This document shows, in pieces, positions 42,735 through 54,941 of a stretch of 64,000 nt of DNA. The stretch's first letter is position 1. Every line of letters starts with the position of its first letter. A program made the position numbers and the translations under genes. Source of the DNA: Pseudoips prasinana (lineage: Eukaryota > Arthropoda > Insecta > Lepidoptera > Nolidae); assembly GCA_951640165.1 (NCBI GenBank), contig OX621242.1, forward strand, positions 22,998,001 through 23,062,000, written 5' to 3'. Below the pieces are notes generated by a model, which was not told where the DNA came from, did not search any database, and saw only the letters and a program-made list of their open reading frames with translations.

Positions 42735-42985
42735 GTAAGTTTGGGAACGACAGAGAAGACGTCGAGACGGCGGCGGCAGCCGGTAGCCCAACTCCCCTCA
42801 TGACTGCGGTGGCAGTAAGAAAGGTGTCCTCTACTGCCGCATGCCGCCACGTGCGAGCAGCTCCAAGAAGCGATCTGTTTGTAGCGCAGCTGTGCCAGAC
42901 TGGCAGGAGTCGGCAATAGGGGAGGGCAACTCAGAGCCCTCCCCGGGTGCGCGTATCGACCATCTGGTACACGGCGCAAAAGTAT
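42735..42985 (+). mobile_element. R1 LINE 3'UTR fragment
   Basis: CGGCGGCGGCAGCCGGTAGC then CCAACTCCCCTC, GTGTCCTCTACTGCCGCATG, GGCAGGAGTCGGCAATAGGG, ACACGGCGCAAAAG. Parallels 13205-13425. Confidence 0.8.
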
Positions 42986-43245
42986 TAAATTTACCTTGGA
43001 AACTGTCCTGAAATGCGCATAATCATGGTCACTTAGCTGATAACGTGTGATATGAGTGATAGGCATAAGTTCCCGCGTGCACGTGCTCTTTATGCTATTA
43101 TACCGATAACAATACGTTTATCAAATAATCAATGCAGTTTTAGGTTCACAATGGCGAAAGAACGCTTAAACCTGAGTGCATTACAAGATAAATGTAGAGA
43201 GACAGAAGCATAGGGATCAATTCTTTCTTTCTTTATCGTATATGC

Positions 43246-43475
43246 AGTGGTGACACTGGCATCAGAGTTATTTAAGCCACACTGCAAGACTCTTGCATAG
43301 TTCAACAACTGTTGTCTAACGACAACAACCGGGACCAGCATAACGTGCCCTCCAAAACACAGAGATCCTCATAAATTGGACCATCTTGACAGTCACTGGT
43401 CTAAAGGCTGACCGCATGCCTAGGTGCTTTACCTAGCTGACCACTTACGAACCGGTGAATTGGTCTCCTTGCTTA
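43246..43475 (-). mobile_element. 5S-headed SINE
   Basis: Contains GCAGTGGTGACACTGGCATC, CAACAACCGGGACCAGCAT, AACGTGCCCTCC, the box C region as GACAGTCAC then GGTCTAAAGGCTGACCGCAT, and the head CCACTTACGAACCGGTGAAT. Confidence 0.65.
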
Positions 43476-44648
43476 TTTAATTTATTTAGAAGCAGTTGTT
43501 TGATGATGATGATGAGAAGCAGTTGAGTTTATGTTCATACCTTATCCTAGTTAAGTGTAGAGAGCTACTTTAGAGAAAGTCGGTGGAGCTTTCTCCATTT
43601 CAACCTATCTTCTGCAAGTCCTTTGTTACTGTAATTAATTAAGTAGACCGGAGATGCATCCATTTAGTTAACTAGTTGTGGAAGCTTGTTATTGGCATTT
43701 ACTTACCAAAATTTGTAACCAATTGTATGTAGCTGTTAGCTTCCCTAATAAAATAAAATAATAAAATAAAAATAAAATTAACTGGATACGACCTGGTCGA
43801 GTTGATCAGTTTAAGAATTCCTCTTCTAATTTCCTCAACTACTGTATTATCTTACTTCTTCTTTAAAGTTTTGTTCCATGGTTAAAGTTTATCTACAATA
43901 TTATCTAAAAGGGAAATATTGAACCTCCTTGTTTATCAAATTGACGTGTTTTGTTTTTTGTTGTATTACCTGATTTCTCCAATTTCTGTGAATTTATTTG
44001 GCATGTTTTTTTTATCGTTAGGGAATGCTTTCTGAATTTTTCCATATAAATTTATTTTCAACGTGTTGGGAAAAGAAATTTAGTTCTTTTTTAAATATTT
44101 GTATATTTACTGCTTGTTTACAACTTTTCTTAGAGTAAACCTCATTAACTGACTATGACTGATATATTGTCTTAACTCACTAGTATTTTGAAACAACTTC
44201 AATAGAAGCAGGTTTTAATTCGGCTATTAGTTTTTTTTGTATGTTCGTAACTTGATAACTCCGTTCTTTGAGATACGAATTTGACAATTCTATTATGAAT
44301 CTATTGGAAACAATTTCTCCATGGTCTCTGTAAGATTTGTTCTGTTATTAAACCAGTAATTATCACTCATCTATTTTAATTATTTTGTACACACAAGTAA
44401 CTTTTGCTATCGCCTTAGGTTTAATTTTAGTTTAAAAAAACAATACAATCTAGCAGTCGTTTCGCTAGCGACAGCAACTCATGGTTGATTCTTACTACGG
44501 GTACTAACCAGTACTTACCCAAATTTAGAACGAACCGTCTATGTATAGCTACTATATCTGGTACATATAGATAGACTCTTCGTAATTACGAATTCATTGA
44601 AGTCTACTACTGGATTTAGTACATAAATTATTAGTTATTTATTTAGTA
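43476..44648. other. no gene; AT-rich, small microsatellites
   Basis: (GAT)n at 43502-43515; imperfect (AATAAA)n at 43747-43777. GAAAGTCGGTGGAGCTTTCTC near 43576 may be a LINE remnant. Confidence 0.5.
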
Positions 44649-44823
44649 TCACACTAATATTATAAAGGCGAAAATTTTGAGTCTGTGAGTGTGTATGTTT
44701 GTTACTTCTTCATGTCGAAACGGTTGCAGCGTTTTTAATAAAACTTGGTATGGAGTTAGATGACACCCTGGATTAACACGTACTCTATAGTTTAACGCGG
44801 GTGAAACTTCGGGGCACAGCTAG
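44649..44823 (+). mobile_element. Helitron-like element, complete ends, 175 bp
   Basis: Starts TCACACTAATATTATAAAGG after host A and ends GGGGCACAGCTAG before host T (44824). Confidence 0.75.
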
Positions 44824-45330
44824 TTGTATATATATGTTAGTCGCACCAAAAGACAATGCGTCAATGACGCAATACCAACCGTACTACTCCTCACGATTGA
44901 CCTGTCCGGCATAACCAGATAATATTTGTGCATAAGTAATTTTTGGATATAAATTAAGCAATTCGATTCGCAATTCAACATCGTCACTTAAAACTGTCAT
45001 AAAAACAAAAGACTCCAAAAAAACTATACATAATTGTTGTGTTTTGATCTTTTTATTTAATATATCGTCTTTTCTTTGTTTTTTATTTTCAACCGCGGAG
45101 GTTAAATTGCGATTGAGACATCATCTTTTATGACGTATACGTAGATTATTTGAACAATCTATTATAAATGTTATCGATTTTGATTAAGTAATTATTTTGT
45201 ATATGTTTTACGTGGTTCATCTATAAGCTTATTATCAAGTACACAAATATTCTTTGCTCGTCATCCCTCGTCGTCGTACGTAATAGCTTGTGGGGATGAG
45301 GTGACGTGTAATAGTGCTGCTGTCGTAACG
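44824..45330. other. no gene; AT-rich
   Basis: Nothing recognisable. Confidence 0.5.
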
Positions 45331-45452
45331 ATATCGCAAGGGTCTCGGTCCCGCTGGATGCGAGCAGCTCAAGACCGGCCACTGTGGAGATCCTTGAAGG
45401 AAGCTTTTGTCTGGCAGTGGATGTCTCTCGGCTGATATGGCGATGATGATGA
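45331..45452 (+). pseudogene. RTE-like LINE 3' end
   Basis: CGCTGGATGCGAGCAGCTCA, CACTGTGGAGATCCTTGAAG, GTCTGGCAGTGGATGTCTCT, GCTGATATGGCGATGATGAT. Confidence 0.65.
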
Positions 45453-45945
45453 ATTTGTTAAGTCGTCGCAACCTCTGGTTTGTTTATCAGGTAAGCTATT
45501 GTCTAGTTCGTTTCACCGGGAAAACTATCTATAATAGCCTGAATCTACTTCACGGACACTATACTGTCGTCCAAAACAGAATTTAATAGCTGCATTAATG
45601 TCAGAAATAAAATGTACCTATTAGATTCCTACGACTACGGTATTCTAATTTTAATTTGGTATTTACAATAGATCATTATTAAAAGCTGTCTAAATGTATT
45701 CTTAAAAACAATAATTCGTCAATTCTTAATGTATAAATCGTCATATTCTAAATCACTAATCAGTGGGGGTGACAATGCTACGATCACCTTTAACTAATTT
45801 GCTTTTCAGCTGACTGTCCGTAAAATTATACAAGCGATTTGAAGTTTTATAAATATATATTCTAACAAATTTTATTTCAGTAATCATAATGATTAAGTTA
45901 ATATTAAGGGGATATTCGAACATTTTACAGGGCTCTAACTGGCCT
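45453..45945. other. no gene; AT-rich
   Basis: Nothing recognisable. Confidence 0.5.
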
Positions 45946-46085
45946 GCTGGTCTATTGGTTAGTGACCCTAACTGCTAAGCCAGAAGGCTACAACCAGCGG
46001 TCGTGTGTTCCCACCCAGGACTAATCTTTGTGTCATGGACACGATTATTTGTTCTGTGTCTAATTTATCCATTATATACGTATGC
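45946..46085 (+). mobile_element. SINE family D, 5' half
   Basis: GGTCTATTGGTTAGTGACCC, ACTGCTAAGCCAGAAGG, decayed B box GTGTTCCCACCC, then TTTGTGTCATGGACACGATT and TTCTGTGTCTAATT. Confidence 0.7.
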
Positions 46086-46086
46086 T

Positions 46087-46171
46087 AATATTTATTTTAT
46101 TATAATATTTATTTGATTATAATACTTATTTTATTATTATATTTATTTGATTATTACACTTATTTTATTTA
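46087..46171. repeat. minisatellite, five 17-bp units
   Basis: Units such as AATATTTATTTTATTAT and AATATTTATTTGATTAT alternate, so a 34-bp higher-order period is visible. Confidence 0.8.
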
Positions 46172-48659
46172 CTTGCCGATTAATAGGCTGGGTAATGGTG
46201 ACTGTGAACGAAATTTAGCCCTTGTCTGATAATTACTAATATCTCGAGTCCTCGGCACTAATAATCGGCGAGCATTCAATATTAATTGAGCAGCTGAACT
46301 TGTACTAAATAAATAAAATGGTACTATATTGATCCACTAACATTTTAATCAAGAACTTAACAAGACATTCGAACCACATAGAGTATGTAATATTTACCTA
46401 CAACCATTACAGTAAGTTATTATGAGAATTTAATTACAGTCAAGCTGCATTTTCCAAGCCATTATATAAAAGGGCTAAGAACAGAAGACTCCAAACATTA
46501 TTACCAAGAAAAAAATATTAACTACAACACCAAATCGTAAACTAGACATAATGGCTTACGAATGCTCAATATATTTATCTTTACACACATGAGAACTCAT
46601 CTTCAATAACTCAGCATAACCTTTAAAGTTGGCCGGTTGCAAATATAAACGATTTTAATTGAAACCGCATATAAATAATATAAATTAACAAGTTATAATA
46701 AAAAGGGCCAACGAGTTGCGAAAATTAACTAAGCCGAGTAAATTACACCCGCTTAGTGAGCGGATAGATAGACGCTGCGTGACATACCGTTTCGCAGTAA
46801 TTTTTCTATGCAGGCCTCAAGGGCCGACTAGCAATAATCACCATTCTTAATAGCAACACATAGGTTACGCGTTCTTAATATTTTCACTGTGCTGGAAGTC
46901 TTGTTGCCCGGGTAATGAAAGGCATACAAATGTAAATTGCATTATAAATTGCCGACCGTAGTACGGAGTGGCGTCTTGGCCGAGATCGTGTCGCAACCGT
47001 ACGATGCTCGATTAATTGCATGCTCCATTTTCATGGCAGATAGCTCTTAAGTGAACGCCTTTAGAGTTGAGAAAACAAACGTTCAATGTTGTGTCATTAC
47101 GAGTACTAGAGGTGACACTGTTAAGAAACTGGGCTCGAATATTGAATTTCGCAGCGGCGCGGGAATGCCGTGTTGGTAGTTTTTGTGTGTTTCAAGAGCA
47201 TGAAGTTGTAATGGAATCTCACGTAATCTCTATTAATAAACAATAATTACTGATCAATGAGTAGATACTCTTTCTTAGTGATAATAGAGTAATGGTGTTC
47301 GGTCGGTTTAAGTCCTTCCATAATATAGTTTTATTAGTGTCGTGAACTGTAGAGCCATGATAATTTCTATGTACATATTTCCGGATCAAACTGCATTACA
47401 GACTAATCCTAGTTAATCATTTTTATTTTTTGATGATAATGTTGCATGTTGCAAGTTGTGTAATGCAGATTTACTGTCATTCGGTAGGACATATTTCATA
47501 ATGCAGTATTAATTAGTTGCCACCCTAAGACAAGTAAGAAAGGTCTTTAAATAGTAACTGAGCCAAAATTTCCACTTCCCCTTCATATTGGTAAGGAATA
47601 AGTTTAAGTAACCATTTCTTATTTAACTGAGCAACGATTGAAGCAGATGTAGAATCTTGGCATCCATACACAATGAGACAATAACAGGTATATTATTTGA
47701 TTCCCTAAAGTACAAAAATCTGGCCGCCTGACCGGGTGCAGCTGATTTCATAAAGGGCGTTCCCCTCCGTGGTACGTGGCGACGTATGATATAAGTTAAT
47801 AGCGATTCAACAATTTATATAAATGTACTAATTAAATTAGCGCCTGTTACGAGAACTGGAATTGTTGTGGATTTGTAACAAGAATAATTAGGTAAACATT
47901 TTGTACGAAGAACATAAACCGGTCGAACTGAATTGCTTTCTCTTAGACAACACAAGTCACAACTAAAGAAACATCATTAAATTTGTGTAACTCTTTATTA
48001 AATTGATAAGTTGGCACATAACTATAACAAGTTTATGTACAGATACAGATTAAATTTATTACAATTGACGGTCTCATCATATAACATGGATATTATCTGT
48101 ACAGCTAAACTAAAATGTATTCCTATTACTTTTATATAAATAAACCATATTTTTAGTTTTGATTATTATTTTATTATATAAAAAGTAAAAAGACTATGCC
48201 TAGTTTTATAGGCTATGTACAACTATTAGAAAACTCGATAGTAAAATAAACTATTTAAATATGGAAAAAGAATTTTAGAAATAAGGTAAGGATAAGTAAG
48301 GGCTTTCGTTTAAAAATACATCATATAGTCTTAATTTTTTCAAAGCTGTCTCAGTTTTCATTTGTTGCTTAAATGTTTTTTTACAGCCTACTGCTATTGT
48401 TAGTCTTTCATGGAATTAAAATGAAAAACATTTTTTTTAATTTGTCTAATTAATTCACCCGTTCTGGGGAAATTAATCCCTATGTCGTGAGAGACTTTAC
48501 AAACTTACAATTCACGGACCAAATTCACCCCCACTCAGATTTAGTATGAACTGGTCACACAAATATAATATTATATACACATTATTAAAATACTATCTGC
48601 AACTGCCGGTGAAACTAAGTAGGTCTACATTGCGTTTACCGATTTCACGCTTGGGGCTG
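46172..48659. other. no gene; almost repeat-free, possible regulatory island 46700-47180
   Basis: No recognised transposon except a possible decayed SINE-B at about 48467-48570. The part 46700-47180 is GC-richer and has homeodomain-type TAATTGC and TTGCATTATAAATTGC motifs, but no ORF. Confidence 0.4.
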
Positions 48660-49030
48660 CTAACTTAAGCCACGCGTATACCACGACGTAACAATTACAT
48701 AAAAATGGCGTTCACATCGGGCCGTCGTCGACCGCGTTTCCTCGTCGATCGTGTAAACTTTCACGAAATCAAACAAAGAAATAGCGAAGCGGCTCATTTG
48801 CATCTTTCCCACGCGGACAAAAGAATGACCCAATCGGTTTGGCAACTACAAATGATGTGTTACCCGAAATCCTATGGTCACGGTCCGTCTGCTGCGAAGC
48901 GACGCATGCGACAACAACAAATTGAGATCTACATTCTTTGTAGGAAGATGACCTTTTTATTTCATCTAAATCGCTTCTCATGACCCTGATTGAAGTGAAC
49001 TCAAAACAATTACATCGAGTGCAAACCTTT
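48660..49030. promoter_or_regulatory. GC-richer unique island, possible enhancer
   Basis: Short ORFs occur on both strands (plus 48705-48983; minus 48660-48845 and 48769-48981), so neither is convincing as a gene. The island contains a perfect Su(H)-type site CGTGGGAA on the minus strand (48806-48813). No repeat family matches. An exon of a gene spanning this block remains possible. Confidence 0.25.
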
Positions 49031-49926
49031 TGTCGACATCCGACTCTGTTTACGTAATTAAAGTTTTGTTTTGCGCAACCGTCTTCGCTTCAATGTAATA
49101 GGTACCTACGTACTTATGTAGCAGGATTATAAAACTGTGTAGGTACTAAAAGCAGCTACTGACTACCCAAATCTTATTAGTTATTAACTTAACTTCCTTC
49201 ATTATGTAACCCAATACTTAATAGGGCTACGCTTCATAAAATCCACAATATAGGTACGAGTAGCTACCTAACTAATATCAGTGAGGAAGTAGAAAATGTG
49301 TATTTCTCTCTCAGATTCGTTAAGTACTGAGAATATTCCACAGAACCGATACACAGGAGGTTAAGTTAAATTACGAGCCAAAACAACATAATTAGTAAAT
49401 TATACAATTCTGTTTACTGTACGCACTTAGATTTTAATTTAAGTAAGGACATTGGTGAAGTCCGAAGTGTTACAAGCGTCAATAGGCAACGGTAACCACT
49501 GACCATCAAGAGGTGTCAATGCTAATTTGCTGACTGGGTTGAATATATTTTAATGTATATGAAAATTCTTTTGTTTAAATAAAAATGAATACGGTTCAAG
49601 AGTTTTATACAAATTCTATTGCACGGTGTAATATCAAAGAGAAGTAATATTTTAAGAACGTAAACTATAAAATTCATAACGAGTAATAAAGCACTATACA
49701 ATTACTGGATGCTAACAAACTCAAAGAGTAATGTTAATGGACCTGTGGACAACAAAAGCATGTCTTTCACCGGACGTTATAACAGCGTGAACTTGACTTG
49801 AACATCTTTCACTAAGTCAACCTCTCGAATACAACTAACTACATACTAACATACAGAATACAATAACTACAAACACTGAGTGACAATTGATAAACACATA
49901 AGTGTCGTAATAAAGAAAACAATGAC
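49031..49926. other. no gene; AT-rich
   Basis: Nothing recognisable. Confidence 0.5.
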
Positions 49927-50085
49927 TTAAGGACTTTCTATCCGCTCATTTATTCCCACCTTACCCTCCATTTCTCTCCCCTCTATGGTAACTAACTGGC
50001 CACGGAGAAAGCCTTTGACCTGCACAGGTTTGTTCACTACAAGCTGTATTTGTAGCAGTTTTACGTGCCCATTTAATTCATGCAG
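49927..50085 (-). other. exon-like open frame, 52 codons
   Basis: The minus frame reads LHELNGHVKLLQIQLVV, NKPVQVKGFLRGQLV, TIEGREMEGKVGIN, ERIESP and ends TAA at 49929-49927. The composition is protein-like, but it is explained in part by purine richness. There is no ATG near the start and no good acceptor directly upstream. Confidence 0.15.
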
Positions 50086-50339
50086 TTACTTTAATTGTAT
50101 CTCTATCTATTAATTATAATTTTTAGCATAGTAGTAATACTTAAAAAATAATCGAACATATAAAAGGTAATTAATTGAATTCCACTAGTCGAAAAAAATG
50201 CGGTTGTTTGACGGGGATTCAAACGAAAAAAATATTTATCAATTTATTACAGCCTCAGAATGACTAACGTCTACAAAATAGAGTAACATTCAACATTTCA
50301 AATAGCAATATTAAAACTCCATGTTTCTATTATTGTAAA

Positions 50340-50470
50340 GTAAACACGTAAAGGCGGCGAGGTCGGCCGATCCCGTTGCGCGGGAGTCGGGTCGGGCTAA
50401 CGGGCGGCTAATGAGAACGGAGCGGCTCAGCGACTCAGTTATGCAGATGTGTGCACGCTTACGTTTATCT
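50340..50470 (+). promoter_or_regulatory. GC-rich island with initiator-like motif
   Basis: An abrupt rise in GC (GGCGGCGAGGTCGGCCGATC and similar) in AT-rich sequence. An arthropod-initiator TCAGT at 50435-50439 lies at its downstream edge. No TATA box or DPE is seen. It may be a promoter or an enhancer core. Confidence 0.25.
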
Positions 50471-51740
50471 ACAGCTTGTTGGCTTCAATTGTACTGTGAT
50501 TTACCTAGGCCTGTTAGTTTCGTGCAACAAATTTGTATATAGTAAGAGCCATACAAACGTAAACCTCATTTCACCCGGGATTAATGATTTACGACTTCTT
50601 TCCATGCAATATAGATATCTGCCACGACTATGCACGGCTATATCCATTAAAAAAAAAATCTATTTAAGACCATTGACATGACGCCTGGTGCTCAACTCTG
50701 GTGTCTTGTAAAAAAAACTATTGGAGGTGGAAATCGTTGAATATTATAAATTTTTGTACTTATAGTTTTATTTCACACGTATGCGTGGACTGCTAGACAG
50801 TATCGGGAGTAGCAGTTCCTCTAAATATTTTCGTACTATCTACTGGTTAATAGGAAACCGCGACTGTAGTGGACTAGTAGAAAAGATAAGATAAACAATG
50901 AAACAGGCTACAACCACTAAAGTTAACAACCTACCAACCTTGATCTTATTTATGTATTGCTTGGGTTACCTCCTAAATTTTATTAAATATTATCTTTATT
51001 ATCATGTTGCATAATATGCACCAGATTTAAAAGTTAAAATATAATGAACCATCAAGAATCGTAGAACACATTATGCAAGTTTAATTAAATACTATTTATT
51101 TAATTAAACTTGCATAACTGAGAAGACAACTGAACAAAGAAAACTGGTGCCCGAATTCGCGAAGTTTCTTGAAACAATCTAAGGAATATCTCAAATAAAC
51201 AATGTTCCAGGCACAAAATACAGCTGGATTTGGAATAACAAAAAGACACACAAACATGAGATCAAACATGTACTACCTTTATTTTTATTTCAGGGAGTAA
51301 TAATATAAAACGTCAGAAAATTACGCAGTAAAGAGTTGAGTAAAGCTACCGATGGAAACTAGTATCGAAGCAGATTCAACGTATGCTATCATAGCTGAAA
51401 CCAAATTCATATTACACAAGGAAGGAGAAATACCTGTTACTACGGTATCCATTATAGCACAATACAAAACGAATAACTCTTTACGTAAATACGATATTTA
51501 ATAACCATTATATTTGCAAGTACATATTAAATGCAGTGCTAGGACTTGTATTCCCAATGCATCTATAAATATCGAGGACAGCGGTATGCGAACGAGCACC
51601 GGCGCGAATCGCTGCAACGTTAAGCAACCACCTCAGTGTGTCACCACCTTTAGAAGCGGCTGTTTCCTGACGCCTTTCGACAGATAACTATAATATTTTA
51701 TGGTTTCGGTAACCAAATTCTAATGACTTATCTTAATTAT
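50471..51740. other. no gene; hairpin at 51071
   Basis: AT-rich, with a less AT-rich patch at 51570-51680 that has no ORF or repeat match. Confidence 0.45.
51071..51117. repeat. perfect hairpin, 20-bp arms, 7-nt loop
   Basis: TTATGCAAGTTTAATTAAAT is exactly complementary to 51098-51117. Confidence 0.9.
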
Positions 51741-51888
51741 TCACTTTGTATTGGGAAAAGAACTCATTTTGTAAAAGTCAACAAACAGTGCTAGCTTTCT
51801 TTCTTGGTGATTAGAATCTAGCACCTGAGCAGATACCACCATGGCTAAATTCCACGCCATGGAGTATTTCTGTATATCTTCGGGTATT
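51741..51888 (-). CDS. possible terminal exon, 48 residues
   Basis: After a 3' splice site (GAAACTTACAG at 51899-51889) the minus frame is open, with one base completing a split codon: IPEDIQKYSMAWNLA, MVVSAQVLDSNHQER, KLALFVDFYKMSSF, PNTK, then TGA at 51743-51741. It is predicted helical with regularly spaced hydrophobics. The pattern W...(V)..N..ER...L..F.K loosely recalls a RasGEF catalytic-domain segment, but this is only a resemblance. On the opposite strand the same sequence has a Kozak-perfect ACCACCATGG (51835-51844) and GTAAGT at 51891; the two readings exclude each other. Confidence 0.28.
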
Positions 51889-52438
51889 CTGTAAGTTTCA
51901 ATAGCTTTTATTGAGTCGGTAACACATAAACTAATTGAACCCAGTATATTGCAAGTGTTAAAACCTACGCTAAGGAAACCGTTTGTTATTAATTACACCG
52001 CGCGGTTCTGGGATTATTATAAAAAAAAAACTTTATTTCCTCACTTTGGAGTTTTACGAAGGTCTCTATGAAATAATAACATAACTTAGTTGAAAGTACT
52101 GACGGCCTGGCTGAATCTGGATTGTATAGAGCTGGCTAAGGCTATTATGAGTGTTTTGTGATCCACACAGTCTTTAATAACTAAATTCTATTGAATTGAC
52201 AATTAACAAGTAGAGCAGAAGTATCTGAAGACTACAGAAACTAATAGTTCTGCATTCTTCAACTGTTAGAAGTAGACATTTTTTGTGACATATTTAATTT
52301 TCTACTTCTTTTACATTAACTTAAGTAACTTCAGCTTTTGTTTTTATCTAGGTTCCCAACAATGTTTAGAATATACTTTCCCTGTATAAAGTAATTTGTT
52401 TGATTTCGCTATAAAACCCAGATCAACTACTTTACTTA
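51889..52438. other. no gene; AT-rich
   Basis: Nothing recognisable. Confidence 0.5.
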
Positions 52439-52682
52439 CTTATCATATGGGCAGTGGTTACCCTAGTGTCAGGCAGGAGGCCTCTGACATGGCGTAACTG
52501 CTGTCTAATGACTACAACCGGGACCGACAGCTTAATGTTCCGCCCGAAGCACGGATATCCGTGCTGCTCAGAAATTAAACCACTTTGATAGTCACCCATC
52601 TACTGACTGACTGACCGCGAGTCTAGTTGCTCAACCTCGCCGATCGCTTTCGGACCGGTGAGAGCATCCAGCAATGAACGCC
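52439..52682 (-). mobile_element. 5S-headed SINE, nearly full length
   Basis: From TTATCATATGGGCAGTGGTT to the head AACCTCGCCGATCGCTTTCG then GACCGGTGAGAGCATCCAGC. Contains AACCGGGACCGACAGCTTAA and AGTCACCCATCTACTGACTG. Confidence 0.85.
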
Positions 52683-53219
52683 TCTTCAACTACTTAAACC
52701 TACTTAAAAAAAACAACTATTTTTATTATAGTAAAACCCTTAATTTGTATACTTCTAACGTAATCGAATGAAGATTAAATTACTAAAAATAATTTCCCTC
52801 CGGATATCATATCATCCAAGTAAACTACAGTATTTTCAAAATTAATCCGGCTATTTCAAACAAACAAGTGAATTGAGCAGTTGAGTTGAGCATTACTTAC
52901 CCACTGTCCTGCAGTGATCGGCTGTCGGCTCGCAAGGAATGCTTTCAGTGACTAATAGCTGAGCCATTCAGTCTAACGCTCACTTGTGGTATGGGTGCGC
53001 ACTGCGCTTGCCTGATTGATCGAGACAAATAACTGGAATGGAACCTCGGAATTCAGGGTACTCATGTTATTTACGAATCCAATTACTCAAAAAATATTCA
53101 CGCATATTTCGAAAACTACTGGTGTTAGAATTACTTTATGATAATGAGTCTGTCGAGTCCTATAATCACCATATAAGACTGATTCATACTTAAATAAACC
53201 TTAGATACTTAATAATAAA
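52683..53219. other. no gene
   Basis: Nothing recognisable. Confidence 0.5.
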
Positions 53220-53459
53220 ATCCTGGGACATGACGTACGCACGGCTATCTGATCCCAAACTAAGCAGAGCTTGTACTATTGTAACCAGACAACTGATATA
53301 CTACTTTTTTTTTGTAAATACATACTTATATAGATAATTACACCCAGACTCAGGACAAACAGGCATGTTGCACACAAATATCTGTCCTGTGTGGGAATCG
53401 AACCCACGACATCTGGGTGGAAAAGCAAGCATTTGCCAACCACGCCAACAGGCAGCTGG
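53220..53459 (-). mobile_element. tRNA-derived SINE, family C
   Basis: The best copy. Minus sense head GTTGGCGTGGTTGGCAAATG, B box GGTTCGATTCC (about 53394-53404), CCTGAGTCTGGGTGTAATTA, CTCTGCTTAGTTTGGGATCA. ORFs at 53350-53631 are within or overlap it. Confidence 0.8.
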
Positions 53460-54440
53460 CATACTTGTGACTGTTTGCCAGCTTTCCTGTTGGTACGTAC
53501 AGCATTATTGTAACAGCATAATTGTTGATCATATTTGTGTTAGCCTTGGTTGTAAATACGGTATCAGTCAGCCAAGACATTGGTTGAATAATATTTGGAG
53601 AGTCTGCGATATTGTTTTGGTTATTACATAGCGGTATAGACTATATTGGACACAAATTTCTTGATCTTATCCAAAGGCTAACCTCTAATCTAAATGTACA
53701 AATGCAGAATTCTAATTTAACGTACATTAATGGTTTAAAATTTCTCGTGTTCCAACATTTGATGTGTGAATGTTGGTGATTCTCACACGTGATGTAGTTT
53801 TCTAAAAGAATCTCGGGCTTTATATATCAGCAGTTTTATAATGCCCGAAATTAATGATCAGCTTTATAACATTTTACCACACTATTTACTTAGTGTAAAT
53901 ATATTATGTCAGTGAGCAAACAAAAACTCCATGAAATCTTGTGCTACAATTCATTTCTTGGTTGTTGGAATAGTTGATTCTTGACACTATGTTTGTTACT
54001 TCTTATCACATTATTTAATCTTCTAATCAAATTATTTAGAAAAATCAATAATATATAATATTATATCTACAATTTAAAAACTTGTGTAACTCCTTATTCG
54101 TGTAAATACTAGCTTTGGCAGATTTTAAACTAACAATGTTAACAAAAACATATTGCGAACGGCGATTACGTAAGTAACTCATTGTTATTTTATTTTACAT
54201 AATAGGCGTTTTGTCACATGTAACCTTTATCACATATAAGTAGAATCACACACTGAATGTCAAAGCAAGCGTGTGACCTAAAAATCAAATCTTTAACTGT
54301 AGACCTCTACCTCAAAAATAAACGTCATAAGCTTACCATTCTCATATACAAGTGTATTCTTTATTTGCCTCTCTGGATAAGACTTGATCAATATAATTTA
54401 GTAACGTAATAAAGACATTTGCGACGACAATATACTACAA
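53460..54440. other. no gene; AT-rich
   Basis: Nothing recognisable. Confidence 0.5.
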
Positions 54441-54548
54441 GCTAGAAGGCACTGGATGCGGGTAGCGAAAGACCGACAATTGTGGAGATCTTTGGGGGAG
54501 ACCAATACCCAGCAGTGGGCATCTGTCAGCTGATACGATATAATGATG
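54441..54548 (+). pseudogene. RTE-like LINE 3' end
   Basis: GCACTGGATGCGGGTAGCGA, CAATTGTGGAGATCTTTGGG, CCAGCAGTGGGCATCTGTCA, then GATACGATATAATGATG. Confidence 0.65.
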
Positions 54549-54941
54549 TCCAAATACTCCTTCACCACTAAAGGACTGCTTGTTTACTTGCTTTTATTGG
54601 ATGAACCAATATTTGTGAAGTTATGACACAACACAATCTATAAAAAAGCCTAAAATAAAAACTGATAAACAAATCTGATAAAATTAAACAAATAGAATAA
54701 AATCTTGTAGTTTGATTACTGAAAAGATAGTTCAGGTTCTGGTTTAGAGGAGGAAATAGGAGACTATATAACTTCAAAAGAAATAGTCTCGGCAGCATCA
54801 GTTCCACTTAGATAGTTGGTTAAAAAAGAACTGATGATAAACGCGCTATATGATGGTGGTGGATATATAGGGCAAGTTTTTTTTAATGTTGTGGATCTAT
54901 AGGAAAATTTGTAAGCAAATAAGTTGTTCTTTTGTTCGCAG
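54549..54941. other. no gene; AT-rich
   Basis: A 79-codon minus ORF (54568-54807) is Leu/Phe/Ser-rich, as expected from AT-rich DNA. Confidence 0.5.

Noticed and set aside
43747..43777. Possible poly(A) tail of a retrocopy
   Set aside because: An imperfect (AATAAA)n microsatellite with no upstream retrocopied sequence recognised.
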